From assembly GCF_040829825.1 (NCBI RefSeq), contig NZ_JBFOLH010000011.1: 64,000 bases of DNA; one strand, written 5' to 3'. Shown one piece after another: positions 33,109 to 41,461 of the stretch (within the stretch, counting starts at the first letter, position 1; every line of letters begins with the position of its first letter). The notes under the pieces were generated by a model, which saw nothing but the letters and a program-made list of their open reading frames with translations, did not search any database and was not told the origin of the DNA. This DNA comes from Leadbetterella sp040829825 (GTDB taxonomy: Bacteria > Bacteroidota > Bacteroidia > Cytophagales > Spirosomataceae). A program made the position numbers and the translations under genes.

Positions 33109-36100
33109 TTAAAAGGAAAGGTTAATACCGAAAACCAGTTTTTTTGCAATGGGATACGCTCCTTTGTCTACTCCCAGAGCCGAAGTGGAGCCTGCTGAAG
33201 CCTCGGGATCCATACCGGGGTATCGGGTAAATACAAACCAGTCATCCAGTGACGTATAGATCCGGCAGTTTTCTACTTTTAATTTACCCAGCAGCGACTG
33301 CGGCAGCCTGTAACCCACCTGCAATTGCTTGATCTTAAAGAAGGATCCGTCAAAAATGGCGGCATCGCTGATCCAGTACTTATCTTCCCCGTTTGCGTTA
33401 GGTCTTGGTCTTGAAGCATCCTTATTGGCGGGGGTCCACCTTTCATCATAAAAAATACTGAGCTTGTTTCCCCTCGGTCTGTCAATACGGGTTAAGGCGT
33501 TGTAAATCTGGTTCCCTTTTGACCCTGCTCCGAAAACCGTTAAATCAAATCCCCTGAATGAACCTGTGAGGGTAATGCCATAGGTAAAATCGGGGATGGC
33601 GCTGCCAATCATCGCCATATCCTGATTGTTGATCACCCCGTCGCCCTGATCCGGAATCCCGTCACCGTTGGTATCTACGGTAAGCTGATCTTTGAAAACC
33701 GGGTCACCGGTTTCCCGGTTGATTCCCTGCAATTCATACCCTCTGAAATACCACACGGGAAGTCCCTGCTGAAATGCCGTTATTCCTGTGAATGTATGGT
33801 AAGAAGCCCCGCTGATTCTTGAGATGCTGGGATCCAGGTACGTAACCTTATTGGTAAGCGTGGCTATATTTCCCTTAATCCCATACTTAAAGCCATTGCT
33901 GAACCGGTCTTCCCAGCCTAATTCCGCCTCAAAACCTTTATTCATTACATTTCCGGCATTAACTACGGTAGAGGTAACCCCGGTTTCGTAAGGAGGAGTA
34001 ATGGCCACTAACAGCCCGCTTGTTTTCTTGTGAAAGTAATCAAGCGTGGCGGAGAAACGATTATCAAAAGCCCTGAGATCTATACCGAAGTCAGTCTGCT
34101 CCGAGGTTTCCCATTTGAGGTTAGGGTTAGTGAGTGTATTGGGCGCTGAAGCTACCTGGTAGCTGATATCGGATGAATACGGATACATGCCGCCCGACAG
34201 AATTGAGGCAAGGTAGGCATATCTTCCCAGCGGGCCGGTGCTTCCGTTTTGTCCCCAGCTGGCCCGGACCTTAAGAAAAGAAACCCAGTCGGTCTTCGGG
34301 AAAAACTTTTCTTTTGAAATCACGTATCCCAATGACATGGCCGGAAATGTACCCCAGCGGTTTTCGTAAGGTAAAACCGAATTATCACTGGCATCTCTTC
34401 TTAAGGAGGCCTGAAACAGTACTTTATCCAGGTAATTGTAGCTCAGACGGCCGAAATAAGAAAGCTGCCGCGTGTAGAGTTTAATTCCGCCGATGGTTCG
34501 GGTGGCTGCCGGAGCTAAAAAATCCAGATCCCTGTAGGGTATATCGTTTTTGATGAGCTCATTGCCGGCAGCATTCACACTGACCGTTTCGGTGTGCTGA
34601 TAAGATGTGCCCGCCATTAAAGTAAAATCATGCGCCTTCACCCTGAAATGGTAGTTGGCAAAGTTCTCCCATTGATAGTAGAGGCTGTTAGAGGTAGTTC
34701 TGCTCAGGTTGACCTTATCTCTGTAAGCCACGGCATTGCCGTAATAGATGTCCTGGAAAGTGTGATTATTGGAAAAAGCGCCCCGGTATCCGAATTTAGA
34801 GGTAAATACCAGCCCTTTAAGGGGCATAATGTCCAGAAACATGGTTCCGAGGAGGTTTGCTCCCGAATTTTTGTTTTGGTTAACATCCCGCATGAGAAGA
34901 GGGTGAATCTGTTCCGACTCAAAAATCCGGGAAAGCGCGTAATAATCTCCTGAACTGTTTTTTACCAGGGCCCGGCCGGCCTGCAAGTGATTTTTCATAA
35001 AATCAGGCAGGTTGTTTTTGCTGTATACATCGGGGGTAAGCGGATCCATGGTTAACACGGCTGCCAGCAGGCTTCCGTATTCTGAATTCTCCGATACGGC
35101 CTGGCTGGACCATTTTTCCAGCGTGTTGGTCGTTCCTACCTTCAGCCAGGGTCGTATTCTGTAATCTCCGTTAATCATTCCGGAAACACGGGTGTACACA
35201 TCCTGGTTGCCCACCACGATTCCGTCCTGATCCAGGTAGGATAACCCCACGAAATAAGTTCCTTTCTCGTTTCCTCCCTGGAATCCCAGGTTATGCCTTT
35301 GCATAAGCGATTTCTCAAACGCCACATCGGCCCAGTTGGTATGGGTAACCCCATCCCATAAGGTATTTACCTCATTAGGAGTAATAAAATTAGCCTCTGT
35401 CATATAGGTCACATACTCCTGAGCATTCATAACTCTCGGAACCCGGTTCAGCTCACTGGTAGACATCTGGTAGTCGTAGCTTATTTTTGCTACGCCTGAT
35501 TTCCCCTTTTTTGTGGTGATCAATACCACCCCGTTTCCCGCCTGAGCGCCGTAAATAGCCGCTGAGGCCGCATCTTTCAGCACCTCCATGCTCTCAATGT
35601 TGTTAGGGTCGATCCCGGAAATATTGGCCGTTCTTAACCCGTCTACCACATACAGCGGGTCGGAGGAGGAATTCGAGCTAAATCCTCTGATCCGGATTGT
35701 CGGGTTACTTCCCGGAGCTCCGGAAGTTTGTATAACCTGTACACCGGCAGCCTTGCCCTGCAAAGCCTGCTGCGCATTTACCACAGTTCTGTTTTCAATA
35801 TCCTCGGTCTTTACCTGTGATATCGCTCCGGTTAAATCACTTTTCCGCTGCACACCGTAGCCCACCACCACCACTTCTTCCAGGCTGATATTGCTTTCTT
35901 CCAATATCACCTCCACAAAAGAAGAAGTAGCCGTTACTTCTTTCGTAATGTACCCAATCATTGAAAAAACAAGAACAGGCTTTTCTGCTGATGTTTTTAT
36001 TTCAAAATTACCTTTCGCATCCGTAAACCCTCCCGTACCTGCTCCCTTTACGGTTACGGATACGCCAATCAGGGGTTCTTTTCCGTCGGTAACTTTCCCT

Positions 36101-36204
36101 TTAACGGCTTGTTGGGCATTGGCCGGCGGCGGCAATAAAAAAAGGAGTAATAAGGTGACACCGATAAAGCGCCACGTTTTTCTTTCAGATAAAACATTTT
36201 TCAT
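33109..36204 (-). CDS. susC: SusC/RagA-family TonB-linked outer membrane importer
   Basis: A 1031-residue TonB-linked porin. I start at ATG 36202-36204 (MKNVLSERKTWRF) with signal peptide ending PANAQQ. Then come a carboxypeptidase-regulatory-like domain (GKVTDGKEPLIGVSVTVKGA, about 30-110), the SusC TonB-box region VVVVGYGVQRKSDLTGAI, a plug with VIQTSGAPGSNPTIRIRG and DPLYVVDG, and a large barrel ending in PIAKKLVFGINLSF. It imports oligosaccharides with SusD. First gene of the operon that runs to 23834, divergent from its regulator. Confidence 0.94.
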   Translation of the reverse strand: MKNVLSERKTWRFIGVTLLLLFLLPPPANAQQAVKGKVTDGKEPLIGVSVTVKGAGTGGFTDAKGNFEIKTSAEKPVLVFSMIGYITKEVTATSSFVEVILEESNISLEEVVVVGYGVQRKSDLTGAISQVKTEDIENRTVVNAQQALQGKAAGVQVIQTSGAPGSNPTIRIRGFSSNSSSDPLYVVDGLRTANISGIDPNNIESMEVLKDAASAAIYGAQAGNGVVLITTKKGKSGVAKISYDYQMSTSELNRVPRVMNAQEYVTYMTEANFITPNEVNTLWDGVTHTNWADVAFEKSLMQRHNLGFQGGNEKGTYFVGLSYLDQDGIVVGNQDVYTRVSGMINGDYRIRPWLKVGTTNTLEKWSSQAVSENSEYGSLLAAVLTMDPLTPDVYSKNNLPDFMKNHLQAGRALVKNSSGDYYALSRIFESEQIHPLLMRDVNQNKNSGANLLGTMFLDIMPLKGLVFTSKFGYRGAFSNNHTFQDIYYGNAVAYRDKVNLSRTTSNSLYYQWENFANYHFRVKAHDFTLMAGTSYQHTETVSVNAAGNELIKNDIPYRDLDFLAPAATRTIGGIKLYTRQLSYFGRLSYNYLDKVLFQASLRRDASDNSVLPYENRWGTFPAMSLGYVISKEKFFPKTDWVSFLKVRASWGQNGSTGPLGRYAYLASILSGGMYPYSSDISYQVASAPNTLTNPNLKWETSEQTDFGIDLRAFDNRFSATLDYFHKKTSGLLVAITPPYETGVTSTVVNAGNVMNKGFEAELGWEDRFSNGFKYGIKGNIATLTNKVTYLDPSISRISGASYHTFTGITAFQQGLPVWYFRGYELQGINRETGDPVFKDQLTVDTNGDGIPDQGDGVINNQDMAMIGSAIPDFTYGITLTGSFRGFDLTVFGAGSKGNQIYNALTRIDRPRGNKLSIFYDERWTPANKDASRPRPNANGEDKYWISDAAIFDGSFFKIKQLQVGYRLPQSLLGKLKVENCRIYTSLDDWFVFTRYPGMDPEASAGSTSALGVDKGAYPIAKKLVFGINLSF

Positions 36205-36324
36205 ATTTATTAAGGTTGAATTGTACCCGTGTTTAAAAGCCTGAAGAGCCCTCAAACATTACGGATGCAAGTACACACCCTGATTTTTTTTAGGCTTTCA
36301 CAAATGCTTATCTATTGCTCTCAT

Positions 36325-36375
36325 CCTGTTGAAATGTTTTTATTATTTGTTCAAATACTTATATTTTTGTTCAAA
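36325..36375. promoter_or_regulatory. Direct repeats, candidate sites of the hybrid two-component regulator
   Basis: TTTGTTCAAA occurs at 36346-36355 and 36366-36375, spaced exactly 20 bases, with a weaker copy CCTGTTGAAA at 36325-36334. Two-turn spacing in the divergent control region suits binding of the AraC-type dimers of the neighbouring regulator. Confidence 0.55.
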
Positions 36376-36452
36376 ACAGCCCTTTAACGCTTGAAATGCA
36401 CGCCTGGTCGTCTATTATTACGGTGAAATATTTCAAAACCCGGTGCTCATTT

Positions 36453-39400
36453 ATGGATCGCATTTATAAGGTCATTTTCGCTTTACTTTTGTTAGGTTGC
36501 GGTTCTTCTGAGAACAGCGCTGAAAACACCGCAGTGGAGACGGAGAGCGAAACCGTATCAAATAAGTTTGTGACTGCTATGGCCGAAGATCAGTACGGTT
36601 ATATCTGGATGGCTACCACACGCGGACTAAACCGGTACAACGGGCATGAATTTACCCAGTTTTACTTCAATAACGATAGCATAAGTTTACCGGCCAATGT
36701 GGTGAAGTGCTTACTGTATGACTCTCAGAAAAGGCTCTGGGTGGGTACGGCCACACACGGGGTTGCGGTCTACGAAAACGGACAATTCAGGAAAATTCCC
36801 TCGGGCAGCTCCAGTAATTTTGTCACCCAGATTTTAGAAGATAAAACGGGGAAAATAATCGTGAATACCAGCAATGATATCTGTGCCTATAACCCCGAAA
36901 CGAATAAGTTGGATGTTAAGCTCACTTATTATTCCAAATTCCCGAATCCCACGGTGCTTAACCTGGAAGCCATAGATGGCCACAACAGGCTCTGGGTGGC
37001 TACTCAAAACGACATCTCCGTGTACGATTCCGATTTTAAACTGATTAAGAAGCTGTCTATACCTCCGGTACGGCTGATCCATAGCCTGTATGTTAACTCG
37101 TTCGGAGAACTTTGGCTTTCGCACTCCGGCGGTCTGACGATCGTAGACACGGATCATATTGCTTTTAAGCCTCTTCCCGCAAAAATTGAAAGTTTCCGCG
37201 GTTTCCCCGTTTCTGAGATTTCAAACATTTTTGAATACAATCCAAGGTCTGTCATCCTTAAAACTTTTCAGAATGAGCTCTATTACTTTGATTTTATCAC
37301 CCATAATTTAATTCATCAATCCGGCAAAGACTTCCCTTTTGCAGCGCCTGATTTTGAAATAACCACCATTTTTACCGACTCCCGCAATAACCTCTGGTTC
37401 GGGTCCACCGACAAGGGATTTGAAATGGCCCGGAAATCAGAGAAGATATTCAACGAAAAATACCTCCTGGAAAATGCTCTTCAGGGAAAGTCAATTATGA
37501 AAATTGTGGTCTCTAAAGATAAGGATTTATGGATTCTTACCAGTAAAGACGGTATTTACAAATACACCGTAAGTGATGGCAGGATTGAAAAGGCCGCTTT
37601 ACCCGGCCCGGGTTTCGGGAAAAACGGGAATATTTTTTTTGACTCTCACGGATACCTTTGGGTAACCTCCAATAATGATGTATTTCAGTGCAGTGTAAAT
37701 AACGCGGCTGTTTCCATCCTGAAAAGTTTTAAGTTTGACCAGAGTATGTCGTCTATAGCCGAAGATGATAACGGAACTATCTGGGTAGCCGGGTTTGGCG
37801 AGTATATCTATTATAAAAAGAACGACACCTTCGAAAGAAAACAGTTTTACAAACCGGGCTATAACTTTACAACCGGGCTAACCAAGCTCAGAAGCGGTCA
37901 AATAGCCGTCTCGGCGCTTGGGAGAAATGTATTCTTAATTAACCCCGGCAATCTTACCGTACAAGACATAGCAATCAAACCAACCATTAAACCTTTTTTG
38001 CCCAATGTAGTGTTTGAGGACTCGAACGGTCAGATCTGGGTAGCCTCCCACTTAAACGGGTTATTCTCTTACTCGCCGGTGACTAAGAAAATAAAAAATT
38101 ACATCAATCATAAAATGATCTGCAATGATGCCTCAGGTATCATTGAGGATAGCCAGGGTTTTCTGTGGATACCCTCTCAAAACGGCCTGTCAAAACTGGA
38201 TCCGAAAACCGATAAGGCCATTATCTATTTCAGCGAAGACGGAACCGGCGGAAATCAATACAATTTCAATGCTCTTGCTAAAGATCATGAAGGCCGTTTG
38301 TATTTCGGCGGCCCCCACGGCATCACCGAGATTAACCCTTTGAAGCCCATTCCGGAGCAATCCAGCAAACTGATTATCGAAAAAATCACTTCTGATAAAC
38401 ACAGGCTCTTTGAAACCGGCATTCAAAAAGACCCGGTTGATAAAATACAATTGAAAAACTGGAACAACTCCTTCAACATACACTATACCATACTGAATTA
38501 CAGTCAGCTGAAAAATTACCATTATGCCTATAAATTAGAAGGATACAACGACGACTGGACAGATGCCGGCAAAAGCCGCCAGGCTAATTTCTATAAAATC
38601 CCTCCGGGAAACTACGTCTTTCGGGTAAGGGCCGGCAGCACTAACCAGGGGGAAAGTTTTGAAACCTCCGTCAGGATTAAATTGCTTCCCCCCTGGTGGG
38701 CATCCCCGTTAATGTTACTTCTCTATGTTATCGTTTTTGCCGGGCTGGGTTACATATTTTTCAGGTTATACAATTCATGGAAAGCCGACAGGAACAAAAC
38801 CCTGCTGGCCGAAAGAGAAAAAATGGAAGCCCTCAAGGTAAATGAACTCAACTTTAACTATTTTTCCAATATCTCGCATGAATTCCGTACGCCTCTTACC
38901 ATGCTTAAAGGGCCGGTAACTATGTTATCAGCCAAAAAACTGGACCCTGAAACCCTGAACCTGATTTCGATAATTCAGCGAAACGTAGATAAAATGCTGG
39001 GCCTGGTGAATCAGTTTTTGGATTTTAATAATCTGAAAGAGGGCGAATCCACCCTTAAAACCACTTACCTGGATCTTGTTCCTGAATTAAAGCGGAATGT
39101 TGACTTATTTTCTTTTGTGGCCCGGGAAAAGAAAATCAGGCTTTCTGTTGAAATCGATACCGAGCCCGTTATGCTCTACCTGGACAGGGACAAATTTGAC
39201 AAAATAATCTCGAATGTTATTTCAAATGCTGTAAAATATACCCCCTTGGGAGGAAGCATTGAAATTTCAGTGAGTATGGCAGACTACAGCAAAGCCATAG
39301 AGAAGCACTTCGAAAATATCTCTCCCGTAACATCCGGGTTGGTAAGAATAGATGTCACAGACACCGGGATAGGGATTCCGGATAAAGACCTGAAAAAGGT

Positions 39401-40427
39401 TTTTGACCGGTTCTACCAGGTAAATCACCATAACGGGCTGAATCACTATGGCACAGGCATAGGGCTTAACTATAGTCAGCGCCTGGTCAGAATTCACCAT
39501 GGAGATATTGCCGCATTTCAAAACGCGGAGGGGGGAACCATACTATCCATTGTTCTTCCTCTCGGCAGGGAGGCCTATTCTCCTTCGGAAATAATAGCAG
39601 AAGATGACGCTCCTGCGCTGAAACATGATAAATCCTGGCTTTCCACCACGGCGGATGTGGAAAATATCGTTTCTCAGAAAGAAAAAATATTGATTGTTGA
39701 TGACGAGCCCGAGATAACTTATTTTCTCAACACCATTCTCTCTTCCGATTATATCACAAAATGTGTTTTTGATGCCAAAGAAGCCATACAAAACCTGGAA
39801 ACATATGAACCCGACCTCATTATTTCTGACGTTCTGATGCCGGGCATGAGTGGATACGACTTCTGCCAGTATCTGAAATCTAATATGGATTACAGCCACA
39901 TCCCGGTAATTTTGTTAACGGCAAAAAGCACCACTCATGAGCAGGTGCAGGGCTTATCCCAGGGGGCCGATGCGTATATTGTCAAACCCTTTGACCCGCT
40001 CTACCTGATAGCCGTCATTAAATCTCAGATAAATAACCGGAAGCGGGTAAGGGAAATGCTGAGCACCACCACCACCACCAAAAAAATGCTTTCAGAGGCA
40101 AGTATCTCTCCGCACGACAAAGAATTACTTAAGGAATTCTATCTCTTAATGAATGAGGAGCTGGACAATACAGAACTTAACATTGTACGTATAACGGAAA
40201 AGCTAAACCTCAGCCGGACCAAGTTCTACTATAAGATAAAATCTTTAACAGGCGAAAATCCGGCCGCTTTCTTTAAAACCTACAAACTAAACAAGGCAGC
40301 GGAATTGATCAGGACAGGTCAGTACAACATCTCGGAAATAGCGTATATGACCGGTTTTAACACCCTGTCACATTTTTCTATCAGCTTCAAAAAGCAGTTT
40401 GGAGTACCGCCGAGTGAATATCAGTAG
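36453..40427 (+). CDS. Hybrid two-component system regulator (HTCS) of the glycan locus
   Basis: A 1324-residue single-chain regulator. From ATG 36453 a lipoprotein-like leader (LLLLGCGSS) precedes a long outer sensor of beta-propeller repeats (repeated DQYGYIWMAT, DSQKRLWVGT, DSRNNLWFGS-type blades, about 30-640) and a Y_Y_Y domain. A membrane helix lies near 755-775. Inside the cell come the histidine kinase (H in SNISHEFRTPLTML, about residue 809), ATPase (DTGIGIP, GTGIGL), a receiver (LIVDDEP, phospho-Asp in IISDVLMPG, about 1123) and an AraC helix-turn-helix (AYMTGFNTLSHFSISFKK). It binds the glycan product and switches on the divergent susC operon. Confidence 0.93.
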   Translation: MDRIYKVIFALLLLGCGSSENSAENTAVETESETVSNKFVTAMAEDQYGYIWMATTRGLNRYNGHEFTQFYFNNDSISLPANVVKCLLYDSQKRLWVGTATHGVAVYENGQFRKIPSGSSSNFVTQILEDKTGKIIVNTSNDICAYNPETNKLDVKLTYYSKFPNPTVLNLEAIDGHNRLWVATQNDISVYDSDFKLIKKLSIPPVRLIHSLYVNSFGELWLSHSGGLTIVDTDHIAFKPLPAKIESFRGFPVSEISNIFEYNPRSVILKTFQNELYYFDFITHNLIHQSGKDFPFAAPDFEITTIFTDSRNNLWFGSTDKGFEMARKSEKIFNEKYLLENALQGKSIMKIVVSKDKDLWILTSKDGIYKYTVSDGRIEKAALPGPGFGKNGNIFFDSHGYLWVTSNNDVFQCSVNNAAVSILKSFKFDQSMSSIAEDDNGTIWVAGFGEYIYYKKNDTFERKQFYKPGYNFTTGLTKLRSGQIAVSALGRNVFLINPGNLTVQDIAIKPTIKPFLPNVVFEDSNGQIWVASHLNGLFSYSPVTKKIKNYINHKMICNDASGIIEDSQGFLWIPSQNGLSKLDPKTDKAIIYFSEDGTGGNQYNFNALAKDHEGRLYFGGPHGITEINPLKPIPEQSSKLIIEKITSDKHRLFETGIQKDPVDKIQLKNWNNSFNIHYTILNYSQLKNYHYAYKLEGYNDDWTDAGKSRQANFYKIPPGNYVFRVRAGSTNQGESFETSVRIKLLPPWWASPLMLLLYVIVFAGLGYIFFRLYNSWKADRNKTLLAEREKMEALKVNELNFNYFSNISHEFRTPLTMLKGPVTMLSAKKLDPETLNLISIIQRNVDKMLGLVNQFLDFNNLKEGESTLKTTYLDLVPELKRNVDLFSFVAREKKIRLSVEIDTEPVMLYLDRDKFDKIISNVISNAVKYTPLGGSIEISVSMADYSKAIEKHFENISPVTSGLVRIDVTDTGIGIPDKDLKKVFDRFYQVNHHNGLNHYGTGIGLNYSQRLVRIHHGDIAAFQNAEGGTILSIVLPLGREAYSPSEIIAEDDAPALKHDKSWLSTTADVENIVSQKEKILIVDDEPEITYFLNTILSSDYITKCVFDAKEAIQNLETYEPDLIISDVLMPGMSGYDFCQYLKSNMDYSHIPVILLTAKSTTHEQVQGLSQGADAYIVKPFDPLYLIAVIKSQINNRKRVREMLSTTTTTKKMLSEASISPHDKELLKEFYLLMNEELDNTELNIVRITEKLNLSRTKFYYKIKSLTGENPAAFFKTYKLNKAAELIRTGQYNISEIAYMTGFNTLSHFSISFKKQFGVPPSEYQ

Positions 40428-41103
40428 TTAGGGGCCCGGCCTGACCTGGTTTCAGCGGTTCGCCAGGGCCCGGCCAGGGAGCAACTGTCATGAGGCAATA
40501 TTCCCTGTTTCCTGCTCTGCCATTCATAAGTCACTACATTCAATTTTGATTTTTAAGCTATATCTATCAGCTTGGGCATTATCTTCACCCCGGCGGTTTT
40601 CACTGGGTATGAATGGATAGAATATGGAAAAACTACTAACCATACGGCAAATCCGGCCATTGGCTATTTTGAAAAAATTTGTCAGACCCTTCCCCGAAAT
40701 CTAATCGTTCCACAAACGCTGCATCGGATCTCCGGCACCTGATTTATAAAAAAAAAGGAGATTTCGTGAAGCCCCCCCAAGCAGGCTACAGGGGATTCCA
40801 GTCGAACACGTTATTCCGTTTTTGATGTTTTTTAATAGCACTAAGTTATTGTAAATCAGTAATATATGAGCGTTCTTATTTTTAAAGGAATAAATCTTCC
40901 CTGCTTGTTCCTTTATTTTTTGACATTTTGTTTAACAATGAAAGCTACTGATAACTTACGCATGTACAGGAACCAAATTGATGGCTGCAGGTTACAGTTC
41001 TTTACTTTCAAAATAACCACTGTTCCGATCTTACCTAAAATATCAACAAGGTTAGGAGACTGGTTTCCAGGATCATTTTCATCTGTAATGGTCATTCCCA
41101 CAT

Positions 41104-41421
41104 TTAGGCTGACTTGCTCGGTTCCAGGTTGTCGACAATGATTTTAATTTCTTCCCGCAGAAAGTAGTAATCGTAAGCGATCCGCTCCACCTCGGCCAAT
41201 GTGATTTCACTAATGCTGAAACGGTGTGTAACACGGTTCCGATCCTCATATAACTCATATAGCCCATTATTGTACAGGTCATCGGTAATCACTCCTAAGG
41301 CCAATGCCTTTTTGTAAACATCTTTTTCGGATTTCTTCTTATCACCCGGCCCCCTGGTAGATCCATCACATTTTGTTTGTATTTGATCACATTTTGTATG
41401 TATAATAAAAAACTGCTACTA
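41104..41421 (-). pseudogene. Fragment of an unknown protein, possibly HEPN-like
   Basis: An open minus-strand stretch with no ATG reads DVYKKALALGVITDDLYNNG, then YEDRNRVTHRFSIS and EEIKIIVDNLEPSKSA (stop at 41104-41106). The RNxxxH string recalls HEPN domains, but the N-terminus is missing and I cannot be sure. A TTG at 41302-41304 could start a 66-residue peptide. In the rest of the 40428-41461 gap I see only a GC-rich repeat after the HTCS gene (GGGCCCGGCC twice, 40433-40481) and no other gene. Confidence 0.35.
41365..41397. repeat. Two direct repeats ATCACATTTTGT, 21 bases apart
   Basis: ATCACATTTTGT is found at 41365-41376 and 41386-41397, each followed by TTGTAT or ATGTAT. They lie 65-97 bases upstream of the permease ATG (41462). 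Two-turn spacing suggests a regulator site, although the same DNA also encodes a repeated TKCD peptide in the remnant on the other strand. Confidence 0.45.
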
Positions 41422-41461
41422 CATTCATGTAATTAATACCCACCTTTTTATCAACCGGATC

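Noticed and set aside
40428..40860. GC-rich and A-rich stretches after the HTCS gene as an ncRNA
   Set aside because: Only a repeated GGGCCCGGCC and no promoter or conserved fold that I could recognise.
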